The notes under the pieces: generated by a model | Databases searched by the model: none | Told to the model about the DNA's origin: nothing | Seen by the model: the letters and a program-made list of their open reading frames with translations, nothing else | Made by a program: the position numbers and the translations under genes | Shown: piece by piece, positions 20,315-33,048 of the stretch | Layout of the letters: each line of letters begins with the position of its first letter | How positions within the stretch are numbered: position 1 is the stretch's first letter | NCBI GenBank assembly: GCA_022578965.1 | Contig: MU400660.1 | Coordinates: forward strand, 1 to 64,000 | Direction: 5' to 3' | DNA: 64,000 nucleotides | Source of the DNA: Xylaria sp. FL1777 | Taxonomy: Eukaryota > Ascomycota > Sordariomycetes > Xylariales > Xylariaceae

Positions 20315-21157
20315 CTTTTTTTTATATAAATAGAACTTTGCTTTAGTAACTATTAAAAATTATATTATTTTTTAGCTATACTAAGGTTTTTTAGCTATTT
20401 TAAACTTTTAAACAATAAACAATATTTTTACTTTAACTTATAAAAACAAATTTTATTTTTAAACAAGTTGTTTTAGTTAAGCTATAACGCTTTATAATAA
20501 AACTTTACTTAGATTTTGTTTACTTTTTAGTATTAAGCAAATCTGTATTTTTTACTTAAAAAGTGTTTTTTTTAATAATAGCTTTTAATAAAGTTAATCT
20601 TTAGATTTAAGTTGCATTAAAAGCAAAAAAAAATAACTTATTTAAATAAAGCAACATAGTTATTGCATTGCTGTTTTTAACTTTAATTTAACCTGCTTTT
20701 TATTATAAAAGATTTGTTTTTTTAGCTTTAAAAAAAAGTAAAAAGCATATTATTGCTATTTTTCTTAATTTACTAAAAGCTTAAAAAAAAAACAAAAACT
20801 ATATTAAGTTTAATTTAAATTATTTTTTAATATATTTTAATATATATTAACAATAGTAATTTTTTTAATAAGCTTTAACTTTTTTAGTATTTTTTATTTA
20901 AAACTATTAAATATATATATTTTAATAGCGTTCTTTAACATAAAAATAAAAAGTTTTACTTTTGCAAAATTCCGTTTTTTAAACTACTAGTAAGTAATTA
21001 TAGCAAATCTAATAATTCTATAAATAACTAGATTTAAATTATATTTAAGCTTAACGCAAGTATTAATAAAAAAGTTTACTATTAGTTAAAGTTATTTATG
21101 CTTAAATATTAAAAATTCTATTAATTATTTTTATAAGTTATAAATTTTACTAAACAT

Positions 21158-21282
21158 ATTATTAATTATTTTTTTTATTAATTATTTTATTAATTATTTT
21201 ATTGATTATTTTATTAATTATTTTATTTTATTAATTATTTTATTATTAATTATTTTATTGATTATTTTATTAATTATTGTAA
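21158..21282. repeat. ATTAATTATTTT-type simple tandem repeat
   Basis: About ten loose units of a 12-base word, ATTAATTATTTT or ATTGATTATTTT. It is low complexity and has no coding content. Confidence 0.7.
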
Positions 21283-23092
21283 ATATTGCTATAATTATAG
21301 CTAATATACTATTTTTAACGATTTTAAATCTTGATTTAATATATAAATAATGTTTATATATTAATTTTTAATAGCATTTGCAAAGTAGCATTTTGCTAAC
21401 TATACTATAAACTTTTAAAGAGCTTTTATTACAAACATTAATTATATTTTTAAACAAGCAAATAGCTTTAATTAAGAAATTCTATTTTAGCATTACATTT
21501 AGCAAAAAGTAAAAACTTTTAATTACTACTAACAAAACTTAGCTTTAAACATTTCTTTAGCTTTTAAAGAAAGCATTACATTAAAAACTGTTGTTATATT
21601 TTACATTTATAAATTATTTTCTTTTATATAGCTTTTAAAGAGCTTTTAAAGCTAGCTTTAAAAATAGTATTGCTATAAAAAAGCATTTAAAGCTACTTTT
21701 TTGCTTATAAGCTTACAAAAAAAACAAAAATAATGCTTCTGCTTTTTTTATATTTTTTAGCTTTTTTATAATTACTTTTATTTGCTATTATTATAATAAC
21801 TTAAAAAATAAAGAAATTTAAACAGTTGCTTTAATAAAACGCTATAAAATTATTAACGTGTTTTTGCTTAGTAGCTATTTTAAAAACCTATTATACTAGT
21901 TTTTTATAGTTTATTTTTGTATTAAGCTAAAGTAAAATATATAGCTAATAGTACTTTTTGTTTATAATTTTTTTAACGCTATTTTTAGGGTTTTTTTGTA
22001 GTTTGCTTATATATATATTTTTATGCTATTTTTTTACTACTGCTGTTATAATTTTTTTTATATGTTATTTTTTAGCTTTTAATTCTTTGTTTTTTTTTTG
22101 TTTTTGCTTTTTTTGCTTGTACTTATAGGCTTTATTCTGCGGTATTTAATTGCTTTCTGTTTTTTTTTCTTTATGTTTTTAGTTCTTAGTGTTTTTATAA
22201 TGCTTACGTTAATAAAAAAAAAAAAAAACAAACCGTTTAAAGCCTTTGTTGCTTTATTAAGCTTATGCTTAGTTTAATATATTAAACATATTATTGCTAA
22301 ATTGTTGCTTTTTTTTTATAACGTAAACAAGCTTTAAAACTATGTTATAAAGCTAATAGTAGCTATAAACTTTAAATGCTTTATTTACTAAAAAAAAGAA
22401 TATATAGCGCTAATAATTAAGTAAAAGATAATAAGTAGCATAAATAAGCTTATAATTAAGCTTGCGGCTTGCTTAATAAAAATTCTTTTTAAAGGTAGCA
22501 TTATAATATAAAGCCGTATTAATACTTAATAGTATTTTTACTAAGCATACTAATAATTTATTTTATATTAAACCTTTGTATTTTTTTTTGTTTTTTTTAC
22601 TATAATTATTATGCTTAATACCGCTTTATTTATTGCTTATATTTTTATAGTTGTTACTTTTTTTTTGCTTTTAATTAAAATAAAATTAAATCGTATTTAT
22701 TACTACAATAAAAAGAATAATAATGCTTATTTTTAGGCAAAATGTTTATGCTAGCTAAAAAGCTAGCTATAGTAATAGTAACTTTAGTAAATATTTTTTT
22801 AGCTATAGCTATTTTTTTTTTTTAAATAATGTTTGTTTTTTGCTATTTATTTATTTTAGAGGCACTTGTTTTAAAAAAAGCTAAATTTAGTACTAATATG
22901 TTTTTTTTCTAAACAACGGAATGCTATAGCGCAAAGTAAAGCTAGTTAAAAGAACTAAATTCTGGCTTTTTTTGCATTTGCTTATATTAAAAATATTAGC
23001 AAAAACCTCTTTAGTACTAATTTATATATTTTTTTATTTATTTTCTTTTTATATATATTTCCTATATATATTTTTATATATAGATATACATT

Positions 23093-23123
23093 TTTATATA
23101 TATATATATATATATAAAAACGC

Positions 23124-23155
<32 letters not shown>
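23093..23155. repeat. (TA)n microsatellite interrupted by AAAACGCGTG
   Basis: Two TA runs lie on either side of a short ACGCGT-containing interruption. A 91-codon frame that reads through this region is Tyr/Ile low complexity and is not annotated. Confidence 0.85.
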
Positions 23156-23158
<3 letters not shown>

Positions 23159-26100
23159 CTTATTTATTTAATAAAGTTTTATTTTTTTGTTTTATTTACT
23201 TTTTTTTATTAGATTTTGTATTATATTATTTACTACGTACTATTTAATACTATATTTTCTGATTTTTTGCAATAACGTTTTAGTAATATTTATTGCTTTT
23301 ATTTAACTATTTTTTTTAATATTTTTGCTGTTTTTTTATTTACTAATGTAGTAAAATATGCAGCTATAAAACGAGCTAAATAAATATATAACTTTAGTAT
23401 ATTTTTTTGCTGTTAATTTTGTATTACAAGATTATTTTTTTTTTTTAAGCAAATATACTATACTTTAGATTTTTTTTTTTTTATTAAACTAGTTCTTTTT
23501 GCTAAATACTTTGTTTTATTGCGCTAAAACACTTATTTTATGCTAGTTAAACTTATTAGTAAATGCTAAAACAAAAATATATTATTATATAATTTTAGTT
23601 GCTTTTATAGCTTTATTGTTAGTTTTACTTTTTTTTTTACTTGCATATATTTATACTTTTATATTTATGCACTTAAGCACTAAGTCTTTTTTTTTTTTTT
23701 TTTTTATTTAAGCATATATTTATATATTTTTTTTTTTTTAAGTATTTTTTGATACTATACTTTGCTGCTTATATGTTCTTTTAAATAACTTTTTTGTATT
23801 ATGTAACTTGTAAAAATGGCATTTTTTAACTTTTGCTAAAAAGTATTGCTAGTGTTTATATATAATAAATGCTTTTAAGCTTATATATTTAAAGCAGAAG
23901 CGCTTTTGTTTATTAGTAACTAAAACAGTAACTATATTTAAAAAGCTATAATGCTTATAATGTGCTAGTAAAGCTAACTAAGTTAAAAATAAAAATATAG
24001 GTTTATATTTTTAATGTATTTAAGTGTTAAAAACTAGCTGCTGTTTTTTGTAGCTTTAAGATTTAAGTAAGCTTTTTTAGCTTAGCTTTTGTGTTTTAAA
24101 AGTATAACTTTTTTACTAGCTGCATTTTGTAATACAATGCTAATAATATATTTAATGTAGCTTGTATACGCGAAGCTATTTAAACTATTGCGTGTTGTTT
24201 AGCTTTTGAGGTTTAATAGCGTAGCATTAATACTTTACAATTTTTTGCCGAATTTTTTATAGCTTATATAAACTAAAAACAAAAACTAAAGCTAATCTTT
24301 ATAAAAAGCGCACTTTATGCTTGCTTTAGCTTTGCTTAGTTTATTGCTAATTAATATTTTTAAAACTTTATAGCTTAAATAAGTAAGAACTTTAGCAATG
24401 CATTACTAGTAGTACTTTTTTGTATAGCTATTATTTTTTTTGCTTGCTATATTAATAATTTATTGCTTTTTTTAGATATTTGCTAGCTAAGCTATTTTAA
24501 ATTTACTAATATTTAATTCTTTATATGTTATAACTTTTAAAACGTTATTATATATTTTAATTAAGCAACTTAAATGCTTTATTATTTGTTTAATAGGCTT
24601 ACTTTGTTTTATAATTATTACTTAGTTGTTTTTTAATACTTAGTTATTGCTATATATTTAGCTACTGCTATATTTCCAGCTAGCTAAATTTGTTTTACTT
24701 TTTATAATTAATAGCTAAGCAAGATAATTCTTCTTTATATACTGTATATTATTAGAAAATATAGTTAACTAGGCTTTTTTTGTTAAGCTAAAGTAACTAA
24801 AGCTATTAATTGTATTTTGTTTTGTTAGTTTAGTTTACTATTTGCTTTAGTTCTTGCGCGAAAAAATGCATAAAAAAAGTAAAAAAAAGCAACAAAGTTA
24901 AGCAAGCTTTTAAACTATATTTGTTTTTGTTTACAAGTTTATAGGACTTAAGAGTTTTTAAAGCATATATATTAGTAGTATTAAGCAGCAAAAAAAATAA
25001 GCTAATTTTTTATACTATATTATGTTTATTTTGTTTTTTACTAAAATAAAAGACTATAAAGTTAGCTTTTTTTATAATGTAATGCTTACTTTTATTATTT
25101 ATTTTTATTAGAAACTTATGTATGCTAAAATACTACGCAACTAAAAAATTAATTTAGCGTTCTAAGTTTTATAAAGAATTATACTAGCTATTATATATTA
25201 TAACTATTTGCTAAAGCAAATATATAACTATAAAGCTTTACTGCTAAGTAGCCTTTTTTATACTATTTTATAGTTAATAGTACTATATATTTGTTTTATT
25301 ATTACTTTATGTTTTATTTTCTTTTTAATAGCTTTAAGTTAAAACTTTTATAACTGTAGCTTTTTTAGGACTTAAAACAATCTTTATATTACTAAAGTTA
25401 AAGCTACAGCATTATGCTTATAATTTGCTATTTATTTTTTCTAATAACAATTATATTTTTTATAAAAGCTTATTATATACTTAAAGACTTACAAAGTTCT
25501 TTTTTTTTAGTAAACTATATACTTTTAAATGTTTATGCTTTTTTATTTGTTTTTGTTTTTTTTTTAGAGCTTTATGTATTTTATTAGTTTTTGCTTTGCT
25601 TTAAAACGCTTTATATACTTTATTAGTTTTTGTTCTTTTTTTAAAAGCTTTATATACTTTATTTATGTTTTTGTTCTTTTTGTAGAGCTTTTTTTTTTTT
25701 TTTTAAGAAGAGTTTTTTATTATAACGTTGTTTTTTTTATATGTTTTTATTATTGTTGTCTTTAAAAAAAAAAAATCAATAGCGCTGCAATACTTTTTAT
25801 AATTTGTTTAGTTGCTTTTTTATTACGTTAGCTACTTTTAGGTTTTTTTTAGTTTGTAGCAGCTTAGCTGCAAAGCTTTTTTATAGCTGCTTTTTTTTTT
25901 CTTGCAGTAAGTTATAACGTAGAACTATATATTAAAAGGTTTTTTTTTTTTTTGCGTATTTGCAAAAAAGCATAAAAAAGCTTAAAACCTTTTTTTTATA
26001 TAAAAACACTTTTAAACTTATTTTTTTAATATGCATTTATATTATTATAGCTGTTTTGTGTTTTAATAGCTTACTATATTTTTTAAAGGCCTTATTTTTG

Positions 26101-26712
26101 CTAAGCTTTTGTTTAGTTATAATTAAATAGCTACTGCTTATTTTAGTTTAGATTTATATGCTTATTTATTTTTTTTTAAGCGTAATTTTAGGTTTTTTTT
26201 CTTTTAACTATTTTTTTAGCTAGAAGTTTAGTTTTAGCGTTAAATCTTTTTTAGCTATGCTTTTTCTGTTGCTTATAAGTTTGCTTTTAGGTTAGTTTTT
26301 AGCTTTTTAGGTTTTTGTGTTTTAAATAAAAGTTTTGATTTTTATTGTTGTTTATTAAATTAACTTTTTTATAGCTAAGCTTTTTATATAATGCTTATAA
26401 GCAGCAAAAAAATATTAGCTAGCTTATTTTTATTAAAGCTTGCTTATTATATAAGCTAACAAGCAAGCTTTTTTGCTTTGCTTAGTTATTTGCGCTTTTT
26501 TTGCTTTAGCGTAAAAAGTATTAACATTTTTGTTTTTGTTTTTAGTATAAAAGCTGCATAAGCTTTAGCTTTTTTTTTTTGCTTTTTTTTATTGGCTATT
26601 ATACGTTTTTCCTTTTTTTTATTTTTTTTTAAAGAATATTTATACTTTTAATTTTTTAAAGTTTATAGTAATATATAATTAAATATTTTAGTAGCTAAAA
26701 CAGCAATATATA

Positions 26713-27017
26713 TACTAAGTAAATTAAGCTAGCTTATAACATAAAAAAGCTTTAGCTTAAATTTATTATTAATAGGTTTGCTTAAAATAATACGCTTTTT
26801 AATAATAAATGCATTTATATTATGTTTAAAAGTTAAGCAAATAAGCGTAAAAGCAGGGCTATTGCTTAGCTTATAGTTTTAAAGCTTTAAAAAAAAAGAT
26901 ATTTTAACGCATAATTTTTGTAAAGCAGCATATGTTATAGTAACGTTTATGTATAGCTAATTGTTTTTGCGCAATCTTAAAATAGTAGCAAGTTATATAA
27001 ATATAATAATAGCTAAC
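26713..27017 (+). repeat. Dispersed direct repeat, copy A
   Basis: Matches 28614-28991 in the same orientation. Shared landmarks are TTAAGCTAGCTTATAA, GCGTAAAAGCAGGGCTATTG and GCTAATTGTTTTTGCGC. Most differences are transitions. Copy A lacks about 80 bases present in copy B. Confidence 0.8.
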
Positions 27018-27498
27018 ATAATTAAACATTTAGTACTAAAGCATAAAGCTGCAAGTGTATTATATTAGCTGCTTTTATTTTATTAAACTTCTTTAATAAT
27101 AACGGAAACAATAGCTTAAATAATAACGCTAAAACTTTTAGTAAGCGTTTTGTTATAAAAAAAGCTAAGGTTATAGCTGCAATATTAACGCTTTAAAAAA
27201 ATAACAGAAATATTACTACTTTTAGCTATACTTTTATAAAAACAGTTATTAGTACTTTTATTGTTATAATAACTTTTTAAGCTACAAACGCTTTTATTTT
27301 TAGTAATAGTATAAGCATTTTAGCTATATTATTTTTTAGCGAAATATTTAACTATAAAGCTTAAATAAGCATTGCTTATAGCATATAGTATTATTTTTAA
27401 GCTATTAAACTTATTATTAATTTAACGTTTATAAAAAAAAAGTTTAAAACTAGCATAAATTCTTTTTTTAGCTTTATAAATAGTTATAGCTTTAATAA

Positions 27499-28045
27499 AA
27501 AAAACCTATAAACTTAATTGAACTTTACGTTTTATTTGCTTTTTATATTTAGCGCAATTTTTTTTAAACAAATTATAAGCTTTTATTTATATAAGCAACT
27601 TAAAGTTTAAATTATTTAGTAAGTTTTGCACGTTTAAAATAATTTGTTTAATAATAATAGTAAGTTTTTAGCTATTGTTTTTGTTTAAAAAAACTTATAA
27701 ATTTAATTAAACTTTACGTTTTATTTGCTTTTTATATTTAGCGCAATTTTTTTTAAATAAATTGTAAGCTTTTGTTTATGCAAATAACTTAAGGTTTAGA
27801 TTGTTTAATAAATTTTGCATACTTAAGGCAATTTGTTTAATAGTAATAGCAAGTTTTTAGCTATTGTTTTTGTTTAAGATTAAGTAGCTAAGCTTAAGAG
27901 TTTTTTGCTAAAGGTATTTTAAGGTTTGGATTTTTTAGTAAATTTTATATGCTTAAAGTAATTTGTTTATTTAATAGTAATAATAGGTTTTTAGCTATTG
28001 TTTTTATTTAAGATTAAGTAGCTAAGCTTAAAGATCTTTTGCTAA
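27499..28045 (+). repeat. 189-bp tandem repeat, two full and one partial unit
   Basis: Unit 1 and unit 2 are marked by ACTTTACGTTTTATTTG at 27522 and 27711. Both end in AGTTTTTAGCTATTGTTTTT. A third, diverged partial unit runs to about 28045 and shares the AGATTAAGTAGCTAAGCTTA word with the end of unit 2. Units differ mainly by C/T and G/A. The array sits exactly between the two copies of the dispersed direct repeat. Confidence 0.8.
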
Positions 28046-28613
28046 ATAACTAAATAAAAAACAAACGGAACAAGTTAATAAACATAACTATTAAACTAGT
28101 ATTAAAAACAGCAACGAAAGCAATTAGCAAAAGGAAAAAAAGAAAAAAAAAAAAAAAGGCAAGTAAGAAAAAAAAGGCTAGCAGAAAAAGCAAAAGTGCT
28201 TTTTTGGTAATCTTAAGGAATAAAAACCTAAATAATAAAACGCTTAAAAGAAAAAAAAAAAAAAAAAAAAGCAAAAGTAGCTAATTTTATAAACTGAAAT
28301 ATTTTTAATAACTGCAAACTATGCTTTATATACTAAAGCACTTAGTAAACTTAGGAAAAAAAGCGCTACTATGCTTTAAAAACAAAGCACTTTAAAAGAG
28401 GTTATTTTATTAAAAACTAAGGTTGCAGCAAAGTAAAAAAAGCTTAATTATAAAGAAATAGTTTAATATTTACTATATAAAAATAAGTTTCTTTTTAATA
28501 CTTTTTAAAAAAACTTAAAAATTAATAATATTAAGCTTTTATTTATAACTATAATTTAGCAGCTACTTTTTTATAACTTAACTTTACTTTAAAAACAAAC
28601 ATTTTTAATAGTG

Positions 28614-28991
28614 TACTAAGTAAGTTAAGCTAGCTTATAATATAAAAAAGCTTTAGTTTAAGTTTATTATTAATAAGTTTGCTTAAAATAATATGCTTTT
28701 TAATAATAAATGCGTTTATAATTATTGTGTTTGAAAGTTAGGCAAAAAAGCGTAAAAGCAGGGCTATTGCTTGGCTTATAGTTTTAAAGCTTTGAAAAAA
28801 AAAGTATTTTAACGTATGATTTTTGTAGTAAAGCGTGCGTTATAATAGCGTTTAAAAAGAGCAAAAAAAGCTATAGCTTAAGTGCTACAAGCTTTATATG
28901 CTAATAGCTAATAGCGCAAATCTTTTATATATAGCTAATTGTTTTTGCGCGATCTTGAAATAGCAGCAAGTTATATAAATATAATAGCTAA
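28614..28991 (+). repeat. Dispersed direct repeat, copy B
   Basis: Partner of 26713-27017, 1.9 kb away. It keeps more G and C (for example GTGTTTGAAAGTTAGG) and carries about 80 extra bases between GCGTTTAAA and ATATAGCTAATTG. The pair could be the LTRs of a short, internally rearranged retroelement or the product of a local duplication. Confidence 0.8.
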
Positions 28992-31900
28992 CGCAATTAC
29001 TGCTATAAAAAAAGCTAAACTTTGTTGCTAATATATAGCTTTTTAAAGATTATATATAAACATAAAAATTAAAACGGAACTATTGTAGTTCTTTGTTTAA
29101 GCAAATAAAACAAAAGTACTAAAAAGTAAGTAAAATGTACGTATAACAGCCGAAAAAAAAAGAAAGCAAAAATAGAAATATATCTAGGTATGCAAAAGTA
29201 AGCAATTTAGCTAAATAAAAACAACTAATATAGCTGTTTAAGCTTACGTAAAAAAATTAGCTGCAAGTAAACAACAAATAGGCTAAAAATATAGTTAATA
29301 TGCTTTGCTATACTTAGTAGTTTTATAATAAGTTCTATTAATATAAGTAATTATTATAAAATAATGCTATTATTGCAAAATTAATAATAATAGTATATAT
29401 TATACTTAACGTAATAATAATTGTTTTAAAAATATAGGTTTTAATTAAGTAAAATAGATTAAAGTATACTTACTATTTCTTTTATTTATTAATTTTATTA
29501 TATATTATTTTTTTAACTTTTAGTAAAATTTACAGCAAAATATACGGTTGCTTGCTTAAAAACTACTATTATAAGTAAGTATATAGCTACACTTAAGTAT
29601 AAAAACTAATTTTTAAACTATTATTTTATATAGCATAGCAAAGCACTAAAGTGTAGTAGTAAGCAATAAAAAAAAAAGCTAAAAATAAGTTTTATTAGCT
29701 ATATATTTTTTTAATGTTTTTAAACAACTTAAAAGATTATATAATGCAAAATATAGTATTAGTAGCAGTAAAAATATATATATAGAACTAAAAAAAAAAT
29801 AAAAAAAAAGTTATTAAGAAGCTTAATAAAATTAATATTTTAAAACATTAGTTTAATAGCATTGTTTATATTTAATATATTTTTAATAATGTAGTAGCAA
29901 ATCAAAAAAAATAAATATTTTTCTTTTTTTAATTTGTTTTAAAGCTTTATATAACTTAGAATATATATTATAATAGTTTAGCTTTGTTAACCTAATGAAT
30001 ACATAATAAAATATATTTTAAGAATAGTTTTAGGACTTATATAAAAAGTTAAATATACTAGTGTAAATATAGCTAAATATAAGTAAATGTAAGCAAAAGT
30101 AAAGTTAAAAGTAAACAGTGGTATTATATTATATAAAGTAAGTAGTAGTATAGCTATAATAATAATATATAATAAGATTTTATAATTTTTTTTAATATAA
30201 CTTAATAAGCAAAAAACAGAACTTATAGCTTAAAAAAAAAAACATTTATTGATTTATGCTAAAATATAACAAAAAAATCTATTATTTTTCTTTTTTAACT
30301 ATTGCTTTTTTTTTATGGGCCTTTAAAATACTACGTTTTAAGCAACATATAATTATAAGCAACATATTATTTTTTATACTTCTATTAGTTATATAAGCTT
30401 TTTTACGAAAATTATGCATAAAAGCAATAGTTTTATTGTTATTATTTTTATTTAAAGCTAAATTAAGGTTAATATTATTTTTATTAGTTGTTTTTAAATT
30501 AGTAAACTAAATTAAAAATATTAAAGTATTTATATTAGTAATATTAAAAAATAGCATTATATTTAAAGCGTTTATTATTAACATTATTATTTTAGTAAAG
30601 CTTTAACTAAAAGGTGTGCAAAGAACATTTTTAGTTTTAGCATTAACTATATTTTTGTTTTTAGAAATAAAGTGCTTAAGAAGTATTAGTATAATAAGCA
30701 ACTAAATAGTAAATAAGCTTTTATTAATAAATTTTATAATCTAAGAAGTACAAAGCAAAGTTTTAGTTTCTAAGTTAGCTATATTTTTTTTAATAGTAGT
30801 TATAATTATACTAATATGCTTTAATGCTATAGTAAATGCTAATTGTTTTTAAATATGCCTTTAGCAATATAATAGTAATAAATTAGCTATAAACAGTAAA
30901 CTTAGCTTTTTAGTGCTAACAAACTTAATTATATTAGCTATAATGCAAAATATAAAGTTTTTTTTATTTTTACTAGTAATAAAAGTTATTAGGTTTATAT
31001 TTTTAATATTTGAGTTTTTTTTGTTGCAATTAGTAGAATTAATAATATTTATTGTATTAATGTACTAGTAGCAAATTATATTACTAAGTATTTTTCTAGC
31101 AATATGCTATGCTAAGCCAAGCATATAAATTAAAGCTAATATTAATACTTATTGTTTTTTGTTGATTTTAGTTAAAATAATAATAACTGCAAAAGCAAAA
31201 ATTAAACTTTTAGTTCTTAAGTTATACTACAAAAAACAAATAAAAAAAAAAATTAATGCTTTTTGTTTTTATTTTTAGGTAAGTTAAATATGTATATAAT
31301 TTATAACACTAGTTATAGTTGCTATAAAAAGCTAATGCTAATTTAAATCATTTTGTTTAATACTAAAAATAAATATACTAAGTTTTATAAAGATTTTTAA
31401 ACAATTTAAAATATTACTTATTAATATAGTATTTTTATTGGTTTTAAGGTAATTTGTTTAAAACAAAGGTTAATATAAACAAAAAAAAACGCATTATAAT
31501 ATGTTAAGCTGCTTGCTATAGTTATTTTATATTAATATATACTTAACTAAACAAAAATAGTATTATACATTAAAGCACTATATTAACTAATAACTGTTTT
31601 TAAATAGCTAGCAAACTTAAGTTTTATATTATATTTTATATTTAAGTAGTTTTATATATTATAAGTTATGTTGTTAAACTAGCTTACTATTGTAAAGAAT
31701 AAAAGAAATAGTAAAACATAGTTACAACTTATAAAAAGAAAAGATTAGTTACGTTAAATTTATGCTTTTAAATCTATAATAAAGTTTAAAATATTTGATA
31801 GAAAAAAATAAAAGCTATAATAAAAGGTATAAAAAAGGCAATAAAAAAACTATTATGTAGTATAGTTATTTTTAGAAAAGCTGTTTAATATAAGTATATA

Positions 31901-32920
31901 TATATATATATACATATATAATATTTGTTAGAAAAATAAAAGCATATTAAAAATTATACTTTAAAACTACTAAGCATAGTATATTAAGTATAAAGCTAAA
32001 AGTTTAACAAATAAACTAGTAAAACTAGTTTTATAGATTTTAAGAAGATTTAAGGGCTATAACTTTAATATAATATTTTATAAACCTTAATAAAAGGACA
32101 TTAGACTACTTTTTTAGATTTTTAAGCAGCTAAAAAAAAATTAAAGTATAAATTATAGTAAAAGTGCTAATTATATATAATATTTTACTTTTTATAAAGC
32201 TAAGGCATTAGTTATTATTAAGCTACTTATAACGTTTTAGTTTTAAATTAAATAAACATTTTTAACTAGGTTTAATTTATTATTAAGTGTTAAAATTGCT
32301 ACGTATATTAGTAAGGCTTTATAATGGTTTAGTTTATTAGTTACTAGCTTAATTAATTATTTTAAAAACACTTTATATAGATCTATAAAATTGGTTATAT
32401 AGTGTTAAGCTATTTTTAAAAGTATAGTTAAGCAATAAATACTTACAAATGTTATAATACAATTGTATAAAAAATAACTAACTTAAAGGGTAAAAACTAT
32501 AACTTAAAACAAAACTAACAAAAGTAAACAAAAAAAAAACAGAAAAAAATAAAATAAAGCAATAATACTTATGCTACTACTATTTAAAAAGCTTATATAA
32601 AGTAAGCAAATTAAACTATTAGTAAAATTTATTACTATATAAAGATATATTATAATAGCTTTTGTAAGTTTATAAACCTTAGGACTTTCTTTTTATTAAG
32701 ACTTATAAATTTAGTATTATATAATATATAATTAAGATTTAACTACAAATATAATATATAAATAGCGCATGCTATTTTATAGTATTATTTTACTAAAGAA
32801 TTAACTTTTAAATATTAAACTAAGCACTAGTAATATATAGGTATGTTAAAACAATAAAACAAGAAGCATTAATTTTTTTCTTTTTTTTTTAAGAGATTTA
32901 ACTATAAACGTTAAGCATTA

Positions 32921-33048
32921 TTAGTATGTGCTATATTATAATTTTATACTTAGTAGCATATGCTATTTTGTAGCTTTATTTTATTTAGCAGCGCGTGCTA
33001 TTTTGTGGTTTTATACTTAGTAGCACGTGCTATTTTGTAGTTTTATTG
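32921..33048. repeat. Four-unit ~32-bp tandem repeat with palindromic GCACGTGC-type core
   Basis: Units begin TTAG at 32921, 32950, 32985 and 33017. Consensus is TTAGTAGCAYGTGC, then TATTTTGTAG, then TTTTATAC. The cores are GTATGTGC, GCATATGC, GCGCGTGC and GCACGTGC, all variants of one palindrome differing by transitions. A further single copy-like word, GCGCATGCTATTTTATAG, is at 32765. Confidence 0.75.

Noticed and set aside
22972..23247. 91-codon Tyr/Ile-rich frame
   Set aside because: It reads through a TA microsatellite and T-rich sequence; low complexity only.
28050..28274. 74-codon Phe/Leu-rich minus-strand frame
   Set aside because: It is produced by poly-A runs in the plus strand; composition is that of low-complexity DNA.
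19175..33048. CRISPR-like arrays
   Set aside because: The repeats are direct tandem units without spacers of constant length, in a eukaryotic RIPed region.
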